A stretch of 64,000 bases of DNA. Origin: Atopsyche davidsoni (Eukaryota > Arthropoda > Insecta > Trichoptera > Hydrobiosidae). Of the stretch, positions 46,401 through 56,002 are shown piece by piece. Positions within the stretch are counted from its first letter, which is position 1; every line of letters begins with the position of its first letter. Where the stretch lies: assembly GCA_022113835.1 (NCBI GenBank), contig JAILWY010000002.1, forward strand, positions 2,458,501-2,522,500. The letters run 5' to 3'. Under the pieces are notes generated by a model. The model was given only the letters and a program-made list of their open reading frames with translations. It did not search any database and was not told where the DNA came from. A program made the position numbers and the translations under genes.

Positions 46401-47005
46401 TATGTCATTTACTCACTACTGTCTGAAGATCTTATAATTAAAAATATTTTTTCATTTGCTGAGGACGATGAAGAATTCAACGTACAGAGTTTCCAACAAT
46501 ATTAAGTACAATTATTTGGATAGTGCCATCTAGTTGCGTAGATCGCTAACTCTACAGCCCACCCAAGTTGTTGGCAGTATTTTGATTTGAAACTGTGTTT
46601 TTTATTTTCAAGGAACCAAACCTATAAACGGCAGTTTTGTTATGCAGACGACGCTCAATAATAAAAGTTAACAATAATGATTTCAATAAACAATAATATT
46701 GGATTGGCCTCCACAAAGTGACAACAGTTTAATTATATAGTTAAAATAGCAGTCAAATTTATAGATTTTAATTTGTATTTCACTCTTCTAATTTATATTC
46801 AATACTTAAATTATATTTTAGATATACAGTAGATGAGACCAATCCAGAAGAAGAGGAAGACGTTCCCTACGAGATTCTCAGTAAACTGAATCCGAAAATG
46901 AACCGCCCAGTTGCGGTGAATGTCAAACCGGTGGCCAAGGTCCCGCCGCCACACTCGCTTTTGACTTCCGCCCATCAGTGCTGCCCCGGCGGTCACCACC
47001 ACTGA
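17150..47005 (+). CDS. NAA40: N-alpha-acetyltransferase 40 (NatD, histone H4/H2A N-terminus)
   Basis: NAA40 (NatD) transfers acetyl from acetyl-CoA to the N-terminal Ser of histones H4 and H2A. The 252-residue product has five coding exons: 17150-17155, 17268-17518, 19102-19260, 45403-45561 and 46822-47005. It tracks the human enzyme end to end: MGRK start, basic [10 protein letters not shown] segment, [38 protein letters not shown], and a His/Cys-rich tail. The substrate-recognition Asp of FRFD and Glu of CYE are present. In the GNAT acetyl-CoA loop the first position of [R/Q]xxGxG is Met (MRRGLG). The first coding exon contributes only Met-Gly. Intron 3 is 26,142 bp and encloses UGT-A on the opposite strand. 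Length and exon phases support an intact gene. Confidence 0.95.
17519..19101 (+). other. NAA40 intron 2
   Basis: This 1.58-kb intron has a strong GTAAGT donor. It is AT-rich with short meaningless frames on both strands, and I see no repeat or RNA gene in it. Confidence 0.6.
19539..23056 (-). CDS. UDP-glycosyltransferase A (nested in the NAA40 intron)
   Basis: UGTs are ER-membrane enzymes that transfer a sugar from a UDP-sugar to small lipophilic molecules; insect members detoxify plant compounds and insecticides and process pigments and odorants. Five exons close in phase: 22880-23056, 20844-21479, 20416-20638, 20104-20323 and 19539-20016, giving 577 residues. There is a signal peptide (residues 1 to about 20), the catalytic His in TQSHYVMYG, an acidic residue in [13 protein letters not shown], and the UDP-sugar signature [19 protein letters not shown] from residue 353, ending in PLFADQ. 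One transmembrane helix spans about 470-494. The cytosolic tail is unusually long (about 83 residues) and rich in Asn, Gly and Thr; family members usually end within about 25 residues. It lies wholly within NAA40 intron 3, antisense to it. No stop or frameshift is seen, so it looks functional. Donor substrate and subfamily cannot be told. Confidence 0.93.
21480..22879 (-). other. UGT-A intron 1
   Basis: The exon-2 end is AT-rich, whereas the part near exon 1 (about 22,090-22,600) has many CG dinucleotides. An imperfect long inverted repeat sits at 22264-22398 and is described separately. No exon is apparent. Confidence 0.55.
22264..22398. repeat. Imperfect long hairpin in UGT-A intron 1
   Basis: A left arm at 22264-22320 can pair with a right arm at 22353-22398 across a loop containing a T run. 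The best-paired blocks are GCGTCCTCTT with AAGAGGACGC and CCGACAACCGA with TCGGTTGTCGG. The arms are not identical (roughly 80 percent), so this is an older foldback or a structured transcript rather than a fresh insertion. Confidence 0.6.
23057..23490 (-). promoter_or_regulatory. GC/CpG-rich promoter of UGT-A with a TATA-like box
   Basis: About 430 bp directly upstream of the UGT-A start are strikingly rich in G, C and CG against an AT-rich surround, and the richness continues into exon 1. On the minus strand TATAAT lies at 23141-23146, about 85 bp before the ATG, flanked by GC-only sequence, which would fit a short 5' UTR. Open frames through this block (both strands) are by-products of composition. 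Confidence 0.6.
24283..24730. repeat. 25-bp inverted repeat flanking the Penelope-like hairpin
   Basis: Positions 24283-24307 and 24706-24730 are reverse complements with a mismatch or two. They lie outside the 12-bp target duplication of the hairpin insertion, so they belonged to the target, which was itself a foldback. Confidence 0.6.
24458..24692. mobile_element. Penelope-like hairpin insertion, copy 1
   Basis: The element consists of a short tail (with AGTACTTGGTGGAATTCC) and two 90-bp arms (24504-24593 and 24604-24693) that are reverse complements with one mismatch around a 10-bp spacer. The 12-mer TGTAACTGTTAT occurs on both sides (24446-24457 and 24693-24704), consistent with a target-site duplication. 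Each arm carries GCCAAC-loop-GTTGGC followed by GAAACCGGTC, the layout of stem II, GAAA and 3' strand of the hammerhead ribozymes known in Penelope-like retroelements, although the CUGAUGA box is degraded. No reverse transcriptase remains. Confidence 0.65.
24927..25060. repeat. G run followed by a (CCCCG)n microsatellite
   Basis: A G-rich run (24927-24950) is followed by about fourteen CCCCG units (24988-25060, last units imperfect). The strands could form G-quadruplex or i-motif structures. The proline/alanine/arginine frames across it are products of the repeat. Confidence 0.9.
27080..27185 (+). mobile_element. LINE 3'-end relic (copy 1)
   Basis: The block GGTCACCAACTTCCTCTGA with the following GGAGACACACC matches similar blocks near 40,080 and 55,100. 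In the 55-kb copy it forms the very end of a non-LTR reverse-transcriptase ORF (see there). Only the last tens of bases are left here. Confidence 0.4.
28150..28500 (-). mobile_element. Internally deleted DDE transposon relic (DUF4817/DDE_3 type)
   Basis: On the minus strand a start-like [12 protein letters not shown], typical of the N-terminus of this insect transposase family, is fused within a few dozen bases to [20 protein letters not shown], the DDE-core strand that normally lies about 200 residues later. A TIR-like end (GGGTGTTTTTTATAGAGG) precedes the start. Frames shift between the blocks, so the copy is dead. The 3' boundary is not clear. Confidence 0.65.
30877..31209 (+). other. Unassigned GC-richer open frame (110 codons)
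   Basis: A 110-codon ATG-started frame coincides with a patch much richer in CG than the surrounding intron. The peptide (Cys- and Arg-rich) matches nothing I recognise, and no splice partner or promoter is apparent. It is more probably a composition effect or an old repeat than a gene. Confidence 0.2.
31205..31715 (+). repeat. Single copy of the about 190-bp repeat family, split by a MITE
   Basis: Sequence before 31308 (CTTGTAAGCCCAACAACTAT, TTGTAAGCATAACCCTAA) and after 31680 (ending AAATAAAATAATCTT) together reconstitute one unit of the repeat that is tandem at 57.4-58.3 kb. The pogo/Tigger MITE at 31309-31677 separates the halves. Confidence 0.7.
31309..31677. mobile_element. pogo/Tigger-type MITE with TA target duplication
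   Basis: The element begins CAGTAATACCC and ends GGGTATTACTG, both ends flanked by TA (31307-31308 and 31678-31679), the Tc1/mariner/pogo pattern. CG-rich subterminal sequence (CGCGTAAGGCGGGGTATTAC) recurs at the end of the CENP-B-type fragment at 41.7 kb, so the two are of one family. At 369 bp with no ORF it is non-autonomous. Confidence 0.8.
33000..33075 (+). repeat. Possible tRNA-like SINE relic
   Basis: GCGTTCGCATCCGGGTGAAG resembles a tRNA B box in context, preceded by GAGTTAGAGGCTGGCAAG, a weak A-box-like stretch. It does not fold into a cloverleaf that I can defend, so it is not called a tRNA. Confidence 0.25.
36170..36270 (+). repeat. Dispersed repeat shared with 39,925-40,025
   Basis: The segment with ACCGCAGTTTTATATT and TTTAGATCTGA-type words (here CTGGCGCTTAGATCTGAT) recurs near 39,925-40,025 in the same order and orientation. 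The family is unknown to me. Confidence 0.55.
36346..36983 (+). repeat. Direct repeat pair (about 111 bp each) flanking a MITE
   Basis: Units 36346-36456 and 36871-36983 align along their whole length (ACGTTGTG..., ATTCACATATGAAACGAC versus ATTCACATGTGAAACGAC, then TATCCAATGCAATCAC). The core TTCACATGTGAAACGAC also occurs in the foldback at 42.3-42.5 kb and, inverted, near 28,890. Confidence 0.7.
36461..36865. mobile_element. Second pogo-like MITE
   Basis: The ends are inverted: CTGTAAAACCTCGATATAAC on the left, and CAGTAAAATTTCGATATAAC when the right end is read on the other strand. Inner blocks (AACGGACAAAA, TTAACGGACTTTCGG) extend the similarity. A left TA is present and the right flank is CA, so the duplication has mutated or the boundary is off by a base. 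No transposase remains. Confidence 0.65.
38081..38220. mobile_element. Foldback with hammerhead-like interior (Penelope-like?)
   Basis: Arms 38081-38110 and 38191-38220 are reverse complements with three mismatches. The interior holds GGTTC-loop-GGACC directly followed by GAAACGTCG, again the order of a hammerhead stem II plus GAAAC and 3' strand, with CUAAGA in place of CUGANGA. No reverse transcriptase is linked. Confidence 0.5.
39638..39918. mobile_element. hAT-type MITE with 8-bp target duplication
   Basis: The ends are CAAGGGTCCCCAA and, on the other strand, CAGTGGTCCCCAACCCTA, which are typical hAT termini. The 8-mers GTGTAGAG (39630-39637) and GTGTAGTG (39919-39926) flank it. At 281 bp it has no coding capacity. 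Confidence 0.75.
39925..40135 (+). repeat. Dispersed repeat joined to a LINE 3'-end relic (copy 2)
   Basis: The first 100 bp repeat the 36,170 segment. They are followed at about 40,075 by GATGGTCGCCAACCTCCTCTG and GAGGAGAGGCACC, the LINE-tail block seen at 27.1 and 55.1 kb. Confidence 0.45.
40409..40434. repeat. (AT)n microsatellite
   Basis: About thirteen uninterrupted AT units. Confidence 0.95.
41373..41755 (+). pseudogene. Tigger/pogo transposase fragment (CENP-B-type DNA-binding domain)
   Basis: From 41425 the frame reads [20 protein letters not shown], then [13 protein letters not shown], the N-terminal helix-turn-helix of Tigger/CENP-B transposases. After a shift, [11 protein letters not shown], a stop, and [12 protein letters not shown] continue the second DNA-binding subdomain. 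The DDE core is gone, and the sequence jumps to the CG-rich 3' terminus GCGGGGTATTACTG shared with the MITE at 31.3 kb. Upstream, TTAAAATGCCTCGCATTACG is also shared with that MITE, so both ends belong to the same family; the outer 5' terminus is lost. Confidence 0.75.
42331..42545. repeat. Foldback with tRNA-like boxes (SINE-derived?)
   Basis: Arms 42331-42395 and about 42478-42545 are imperfect reverse complements (CACACGAAACGACGAGAAAAA against TTTTTTCGTCGTTTTCATGT). On the minus strand the centre reads GAGCTGAGCACGCTGG and GTGTTCGAGTCTCACC, similar to tRNA A and B boxes. On the plus strand AGGTCGAATCCC is also B-box-like, suggesting two SINE heads in inverted orientation. Confidence 0.45.
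45562..46821 (+). other. NAA40 intron 4
   Basis: A 1.26-kb AT-rich intron. Open frames at 45609-45914 and 46299-46505 are hydrophobic by composition and match nothing known to me. Confidence 0.6.
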
Positions 47006-48680
47006 CCCCCCTCCCGCCTCACCGACGCCACTCCAGTCAGCCAAGAGACCTTTCCAGCTTATGATCAAGAAGAAGAATCTTAACAGCCTTTGATTTAACA
47101 TTGACTAATTGTACGCACTCTTTAGTTGTTAGTTGTTGCATCATTTGTTATAAGTATACTAATGTAGGAGATTTGTTCACTGATGTTAAATTATTAATTT
47201 TGAAAATTTTCTTCATGACGATCATCATGAATATACTCAAAACCTCATTTATTTAACATCGACTAATGTCCAGTTTTTGAAAGACTGATTTATAACTCTG
47301 ATTCTGATTAATTATGATTAATATCGTTAATTGTTAGTGAACTTTAGTTCAAATATTGACCATAAAATGATTGAATTCGGTCGCTGATTGTATTGCGTTT
47401 CTGAAGCATTAATTTTTTTGATACAATTTTCTGTCAATCCACACCAAACTACAATAAATTACTCTTAAAAATTTGATCTTAATCTAAGAAATAACATTAT
47501 ATCATACACCTTTGACTCATTTGTCAAGTACTTGATCGTTGTTACCTATAATAGTTTTTTTCAGAATCTTGGCATAAACGGTAGTATAATAGTATCAATT
47601 GTTAAAATATATTAGGGATAAAATATTGGTTATCAACGTATTTCATTCAACGTTGAATCACGAATCTGACGTAAATATTCAGAATAAACATAACGCATTT
47701 AATTTGCCACAAACATAATAAATGCAGTTAATAGTATTAGATTGTTGCAGCAATTGTTATAAAAAAAGTATACTAGAGTAGGAGACATGGTGTATAATGA
47801 ATGCTTTATTCAGGTTAATTAATTCATAAAAATTTATCGGGAAAAATTGCACCAAATAAATAAATTGTTTTTTTTTTTTTTTTGTTAACAAAATTCTTGA
47901 TTGTTTAAAATGTGTTGGAAGCACTCACATTTTTGGATGTATTAAAAATCCATATTTATTTAAATAAATAATTGAATTTCTATATTAATCACAAGAATCC
48001 CTTGAACAAGAAATGTTGAATTCCTTTTCTTTTCAAGGTTCCTTCCCTTTTCGTGACGTGGGTTTTATAATTCGATTGCACCCACATTTAGTGAATTTGA
48101 AAACCCTGCTGTTCTGTTCAGGTCTATTTGACCCGAAATGAAATTGTTTTTGTCGCCAGTTCGCTATTTGTGAAAGTACGATATCCATATTTTATGACTT
48201 TTATTTTATATAAAAAGTAGTTGTTTCTATAAAAAAAATAATGTACATTTTAGCAGTTATGACTTGTTAGTCCTAATGTACCTTTCGGATCATATTGACC
48301 CGACATGAATACTAGTACGTGACCGTTTATTTTTCAAAATGTAATATTTCAGCTTATTCTATAATTATTATAAATAATACAATGTTTGTTTTACATTTGA
48401 ACGATCACAGTTATACAAGTTTGCTTTCTGAGTTAGATTTTCACAATGAAATGGTAGTTTTTGCATTTCTTTGAATGTCTACGCTTGTTTCTTTCCTGCA
48501 GCTATAAATATATGGTCTTAAGCTACTTGTGTTAGCTTGAAATTGACTGGTGTACGAACAGTGTGCATAATGGCTAACCTTAAAAGATTGACCGCGCCTG
48601 AACTTTAAACGCCTGCGTGCGACTGATAGCGAAAAATGCGTTAGAGGAAAAAAATCATATGTGATTAAAGTGAACCAGTA
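47006..48680. other. NAA40 3' flank and intergenic DNA
   Basis: AATAAA at 47453-47458 is a possible NAA40 poly(A) signal, 448 nt after the stop. An imperfect direct repeat (GTTATAAGTATACTAATGTAG near 47,150 and GTATACTAGAGTAGGAGAC near 47,770) suggests a duplicated segment. Words such as TATTTGACCCG (48.1 kb) and ATATTGACCCG (48.3 kb) may be subterminal sequence of the piggyBac relic that follows. Confidence 0.4.
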
Positions 48681-48688
48681 GTTTCTGC

Positions 48689-49470
48689 TCAGAATAGTGA
48701 AAAAAAGATAGAAGTTGGACCCTCCTCGACACACTGCTGGTAGGTAGGCTCTCCAAAGCAAACGTTGTCAAGATTAGGTATGGTGTAATTAGATACGCTA
48801 TAGTACTTATTATCATTTTGTGATGAACAAAATTTGCATCCGGTACGTTTGATCGCTTCTGGTCTCTCCTCTCCTATATATATCTGTATATTCTTTACAA
48901 TTTTATATGCCAATTTTGTCCATGGCAGAGACTGTCGTGAAAAAATATGAGGCTCAATGAATGCTTTGCCAAATTCTTTCAAAAATATTCTTGGTCAGTT
49001 TCTTAGCTTTCCAAATGGGGCTGATGGAAGTCCAAAAAACAATATCTATATATTATAAAATATTATCATTGGGCATCGGTTTATTTTTTGTTTGCAGATA
49101 TACGTGTTCACAAGCTGATCAACGATATCGACTTCTCCTTTTGTAGTGTTATAGTCATTATGCAGGGTGCTCAAAAGGATGACATTTTTTCTTTTTTTAG
49201 GAGCATAATTCACTAATACTGTGTTATCAGTGAAATAAAAGGAAGAACTGTGCACTTCCGTATTTGTGATGTGTCAAGGTAGTTCCAGTTTATTTTTTCT
49301 TATAGTTCCAAGAAAGGTTATGTTTAGTAGAAGTTGTATTACATGTACCGTTGTGCCCTTTAGGTCCCTCGTAAGGTCTGCTACAACTCATCCATTGATT
49401 TTTTTAACATAGCACCTCGAAACATAACACTGTCCAAATTTTGCCAATTGTCATAAACGCAATGTCCTTT
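48689..49470 (-). pseudogene. piggyBac transposase remnant
   Basis: Read on the minus strand, the relic contains in order FLGTIRKNKLELP, VLVNYAPKKRKNVILLSTL, TTKGEVDIVDQLVNTY, NRCPMIIFYNI, then KEFGKAFIEPHIFSR and a Cys-rich end (CKFCSS), all hallmarks of piggyBac transposase from the late catalytic core to the C-terminal zinc knuckle. There is an in-frame stop after KLELP, a deletion between STLHND and YNTTKGE, and frameshifts after FYNI, so it is inactive. No TTAA-flanked termini could be placed. Confidence 0.8.
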
Positions 49471-50461
49471 AAAATTTGTTTATTTTATTATATACCAATC
49501 TAAATGACATTAAATAAACTTAACAAATATTACATTTTCGAAGTGCAATAAGCATATTTTTCGATCACACGTTACATATTTTTACATACGTTTTTTTTTA
49601 ATATATAATTTTTTTTTGTTTTCTTTTGTTCTTTTGATTGAATAATGTATGAGTAATAATAAATGTAATGTATAAATGTAATAAATCTTTGTTGATAAAC
49701 TTCGGAGCATAGTCCTTGTTTGAATAATAATGCCTAAAAACCTTAATTTTATGGTACGGTTCTTATTGACCCAAACGATACAACCGTATAGTAGAGCGGA
49801 ACAGAACAGCAGAGTTAAAAAAATTTACAAACTTTATATATATATAAATTATCACTTATGCGTAAATAAAATGAATAAGTATTGTTATTGTATTTTTAAT
49901 ATAATAAATAATAGCCATTAGTGACAAGTTTGTGTAATAACATAAGTAGTTTTTGCTACTGCGGCAGTGCTATACCACATTAGGTATTAAGGATTTTCAA
50001 TAATTTCAGGTTTAATGAACTTACTTTTAACAGAGCAAATGTCAAGGTGCTGAAATCCCAGCATAAGTAAGTTTTATGCTTAAAATGTTTTGTATTTTCC
50101 TTTTATTAGTAGGATTTTGTTTGATGGTTGATTGATTTTCAATTTTGATAACTTAATTTTATTTGCTTATCCTTATTAGAAATTTGGGAACTTTTCTATT
50201 CAATCTCGCACATTCAAATAAAACAGGAGATACTTATGTAAGACTGCCTTTGTGAATATTACAAATGTCTTTTCGTTTTTGTAATGTGCTGTACATTGGT
50301 AAAAAACATTAGAATAAAAATTTGACCATTATCATTAGACTATCAATTATATTTCATACACAATAAATTTTAATATCACTAAAATTTAAAATACACATAA
50401 TTTTTGGCATTCACCTTTGTCAATCAAGTAGGAATCTATTAAATTTGTACCTATGTATTAA
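49471..50461. other. Intergenic DNA upstream of the UGT-B 3' end
   Basis: AT-rich sequence with only short frames. TTCTTATTGACCC at about 49,750 recalls the motif left of the piggyBac relic. Nothing else is recognisable. Confidence 0.45.
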
Positions 50462-50467
50462 TTTATT
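50462..50467 (-). terminator. Polyadenylation signal next to the UGT-B stop
   Basis: On the minus strand AATAAA begins directly after the TAG stop codon. If used, the 3' UTR would be only a few tens of nucleotides. Confidence 0.45.
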
Positions 50468-53400
50468 CTACTCCTTCTTTAAATTCTTATCTTTTTTTTC
50501 CTTCGGCTTGGCCTTAGTTGTAAATTTGACTAATATTTTTTTAATAAATATAATAAAATAATACAAAATAAAAGTAATTGTTAATACACATACAACCGTA
50601 AATAATATAACATCAAGAAGCATCCGCTGGTACCAGGTGAGTTCCAAGGCAGGCGAGCGCAGATGCGCGGCACCTCCGTACTTCATCACATACTCCAGCC
50701 AGTACACGGCTGTATCCAGAGGCTTCTGTGGCCTGTCTTTAAATATCTGTGACAACCGCATGGCACTTTTCTTATAACTGAAAACCAAACCAAAACGTTT
50801 ACTAAAGGTAACAATTAATTCACCAAACAGTTACGTTTGCTTTTATATAACCCGGTTTCCGTTTTGCCATACTATTATTTTTTATGTTGACTACACAAAT
50901 CGAAAACATCAAAAATTCAGATTATCTAAATAAAAGGTCGTATTTTAGACCGGTATATTAAAAAATAGTATATAGGTCACTATGGTAAAAAATTAAGTAT
51001 TATTACTATTATTTAGTTTCATATGAGAAATTTGTGATCAAAATTTTTGCTGCTTTGTCGTGAAAAGCTTCATTCTAACTTACAGTATACATTTGAGCTA
51101 TCAAAAGCATCTTTTTACCTGTCATTAGTTAATATCTTATTTAACCCTGATAGCAGAGTTTTCCGATTCATTGTGGGATATTCAAGTATCTCTGCGGCAC
51201 CCTTCTCGTGGAGACATTTCAAATTGAGTCTCTGATCTGCAAATATGGGGATTCCTAATATAGGAACTCCGCAATGTACTGTCTCCTGTATTCCCAGGAG
51301 TCCCCCGTGGCTGATAAATGCTTTAGTGGCCGGGTGACCTGTAATTATTGAATGAAGATTAGTCCGTGGACTTATTTTTAGAAAAATATAAAAATAATTT
51401 TTAAGATTACTTTTTCTCTTAATGCATTGCTAAGTTCACTTCTTATTTATATTTTACATAAATAATGATAAGATAATCTAATATATTTTTTTGATAAAAT
51501 TTATCTACTTAATTATGATCGATTCGTTTTTTATAGTTTAAAAAATTAAATTAACCTCCCAAAAAGGTGACAATATTGCAGATTATTTTAACACATTCTG
51601 AGATTAATCAGTTTTATTTTTAAATATCAGTGCACAGGTAACTTACATAGAATCGCGATCTGGGGCAACCACGTGCTGGTTTTAATGTTGGGAGGAAGTG
51701 GTGGCAGGTCCGTTGCATTGACTTTCCACAGCACTCGCTGCTTAATAGATCCGAGAGCATCGATAATGTCGTTCAATCTGTCTTTGGCTAGCGTGTGCAG
51801 CGGCACTACTGTCCCCAGACTGAAGTACACTACTCCATGAACCGCTTCGTTGAGGAACTGTTCTATATCCTGATAAAATAAAAACAGGCTCATAATAACT
51901 TGTCATAATAAGATTTATACTTCAAGGACATAAATCAAAGCATAAAACAGTATACAAAAACTTTTACTTTCAATTTTTTAAAAAATAAATTGTTAGCATT
52001 CATAATGGTTTTTGTGTAAACAAAAAATAAGCATGTTTAAGCATAAACAATTATATAAAATTACTCACAGCTGGTAACGGATCTAATTCGCTTGGAATAT
52101 GTGCCCCTCCTACTTCAATCACTTGTGTGGACATCGGCCGCACTTGATTTATGGACCAGTGGCTGTTTGTAATGATCAGACTTAGATTTCTTGCCAGATT
52201 ACGAACATTTGGCACTGGACCCAGCGTGTTTTCAACAATAGTCTGAGTTTTCCAGTTGGAAGAGATTTCATATGCTACTTTTAAGTATATGTTCAAGGCT
52301 GTATTTGCAAGTCTTGTTAAGAAGTCCATACGTTGTGTAAAGGGAGAAAAATATACTGGAATATACGCTGGGTCTTCTGGGTTACCCACCATGTCATTCA
52401 TCCATGGCAACAAGACACTCGATACTAAACCCACCATCGGTACTCCGAGCTTATGTCCTAGAGGCAGAATACATTCAGATCCGAACATCTCAGTTACAAA
52501 CAAGTCGTATTCTCCAGGCTCGATTAATTTGTGGAGTATCGGAGCTTTCATTAATGCATCGCAGGTGTACAGATTGAACTCCATCACATCTAAGGCACCA
52601 TCTATGGACGTCATGTAGTAAAGTTGGTCAGCGGTGAAGGTGTACATAGTCAAAAGTCCTGCTAAGCTGACATAGGTCATGTTTTTAACTGGAGTGGTCT
52701 GTAAAAACAGGAGAAAATTAAATTATCAATTTGTCTACGTTGACAATGTTTTTAAGTAAAATCATTGAAAAAAAAAATTATGCACAGGTTATATGCGTGA
52801 CCAATGTACTAGATAAATATTTGATTACTTGCAAATATTCTTGACTTTATTAAAAATGCCTGAATTGTGGTAGCATTTTATAGCAGCTGGAAAAAAATTA
52901 AGGTAATTAGAAAATATATTTTATTTTTGTACTTGCATTAACAGTCATCTTTACACAAGTGCTGTAAAAATTAATTTCAACCTCGTGTGTTAAAAATGCA
53001 CATATAAATTATATAATTTTATTTGAATTTTCTTTTCTAAGTCACAAAAAAGATATGTGTTTGGATGTTACTCTTGGTGTGTTGGCTGGAAACAAATTGA
53101 GACTATCATCAGGGAACTCCCTCAAGGGAAGTCTCTAGATGTAGGGCATCCTTAAAATTGGTTTTATATCTCAATTAGAAGATTCCTTTATGAATAAATT
53201 ATAACTTCGGCAACCCATGTTTCTAAAAATATTACGGAGTGCTCATATTATTTAACATTTACGCTGCGTTTTCAAACTGAAATCAGTGGTGGCTATGATT
53301 ATTATTATTTTTAAATACTTTGAATCAAACTTTAGAGTATTATTAAAATAAAACATATTTTGTTGATTAAAATATATACTTTAACCCTTTAATTTTTTTT

Positions 53401-54473
53401 AATTATAATTATTTTAGTGCATATAAGTGATGAATTTCAAAATGTAAAAAATCTCTGCATACAACATTATTTTAGAGGTAAGAACTTTTTGCACGTAAAA
53501 TGTTTCCGATTGTAGCAAATTGAAATTATCTCTTCTTCGTTTTAGAAATTAGATTTTAGCAGCAGTGTAAAATTGGGCATACTTTTATTATTACGAGTTA
53601 AATATATTTAATGTTTTTTTGTTATCAATGAATATCAGTTTAAAATTAAATCAACTCTTCCCAAACGTTGACCTTTTCATTCAACTCGGAAGTTGCGACC
53701 TCATGATGACTGCGTGTGTTTTCATTACATAAATAGACGTTAAATGAATATTCAATAAAGCATTACAATCAATGGCATTTCATAACAATATTTTTGTTTT
53801 CAACATTTAGGATATCTTGTGAAACACCTAAAGATCTTAAATGAAAATATCCAAAATGATTCAGTCTATTGGTATAAATCTGGAATCCACCCACAATAAA
53901 ACACGCATCATACATTTTAATCACTATTGTAAATATAAGATTTCATTAATTCAATGATGATAAAATTAGCCAATCCAGGAAGGCTTATTTCTACTTCGGA
54001 AGAAAACACACATTTTTCTAGTATCCATAAACTGGGCTACACATCAATTTAAAACTATTATGAATGCAAAAAGTCACCAAAAATAATGTCTTGTCCTATG
54101 TCATGGCACGTCAAAATATGGCTTATTGGGTAAATTTTTATTATATTTACTAATATTGAAATAAAATAATAATAGAGTTACAATATTAATATGATGCTTT
54201 AAATTCAATGTCATATGATAATGTGTGAATAAGTATATTTATGTATTACACTGATAATTATAAAAAGCAATGAACGGAGAACATTCATGTAAAGATCGCT
54301 ATTAAATAACGTAAGAAAACAGTTTAATTTTTATTGAAGTATATTAAATTCATAAAGTCAAAGAAAATATGTATCTTTATGATACATTAATATAATATAT
54401 ATATAATAATATAATATATATATATATAATAATATAATATATATATATAATAATATTATATATATATATAATA

Positions 54474-54528
<55 letters not shown>

Positions 54529-54557
54529 ATATAATATATATATATATATATATAATA

Positions 54558-54594
<37 letters not shown>

Positions 54595-54605
54595 ATATAA
54601 TATAA

Positions 54606-54700
<95 letters not shown>

Positions 54701-55923
54701 TATATAATATTATATATATATATATATGTATTAATACTTTTGAAATTTTTAAAAACTCCAAAACGTGCAATTTTTATAGCAGTGTAGTTCATACCAATTT
54801 TAATAGGCAGGTATACAATTATTATACGGACAATTACAGGTAAATAAATTAGATTTTGTTTGATAAAACATTTTTCTGATATTGAATTTTCATGAAATAA
54901 CTGACAATAAAACAAAGTAATTATATATATATATATATTTAATATATAAGATGATATGTACAAAGAAAGAAAACTCTTGACGATGGTAAAAAAAGCATAT
55001 TTTGGCCATACAGCCGTTGGAAGAAGAAAACCAACGTAGCTGGAAGTCGAGAAAAGAACCAAATTGAAAGGACTGACCCAGGATAAAGATATGTCCAGGG
55101 AGATGATCACCATCTCCCTCTAAAGAGATGCATGTAAAAAAAATATTTTGTAACAATTAATAAATTCAGGGTTTCCCATATAAAAAAATTTCTTCGATTC
55201 AAACAATAATTCAGTAAATTTACGATATTTATGGCGTCTTATTTGAGTTCAAATGTATGAATGGTTTAATTATTGAAATGATCGGATCGCGCCCATCGCT
55301 AGAGGCGACGCTGGCTGAGGGGGACGCCAAAAGGTCGCGCGCCACTGCAACAATGTGCCAACGAGCGAGTCAAGCGGCCTACACGCGGGGCGACACAACC
55401 GACCACCGCTGGGCCAGCCGATGGCGGCCAGAGCAAAACGGATTCTACTTGCTAATTAATTTTAATATTTTAAATAAAATACTTGAGTGATTTTTCCGCA
55501 TGTTAATTTTTATTGGTGACCGGTTTCGCCAATCTTGAGTTTGATAATGCCAACGTGAAAGGTTAGCGAAACCGGTCACCGATAAAAATTAGCATGTGGA
55601 AAAATCACTCAAGTATTTTATTTAAAAATATTGAAAGGGAATTCCACCAAGTACTTACTTTCGGTCAAAAATATTGATTATTTTATTTATATTTTAATAC
55701 TATAACTTATTCTTTAAAGTGTTTTTGCACATATTTTTCTCAACAAAAAATCAATAATTAATATAGATAAACCCATGTACGCTATTACTTAAACCACATG
55801 TTGTAAGCCCCACAGATAAGGGGATAGCCACACACCGCATTGTAAGCGCAGCCCTAACAACTATTACAAATAAACATAAATAAATAATGAATCGTGAAAT
55901 TTTTATTATTTTCTTATACATAT

Positions 55924-56002
<79 letters not shown>

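Noticed and set aside
45609..46505. Possible alternative exons in NAA40 intron 4
   Set aside because: Hydrophobic AT-driven frames with no flanking splice sites in phase with NAA40.
54358..55113. 251-codon frame dominated by Tyr-Ile repeats
   Set aside because: It is the translation of an AT microsatellite plus antisense of the LINE tail.
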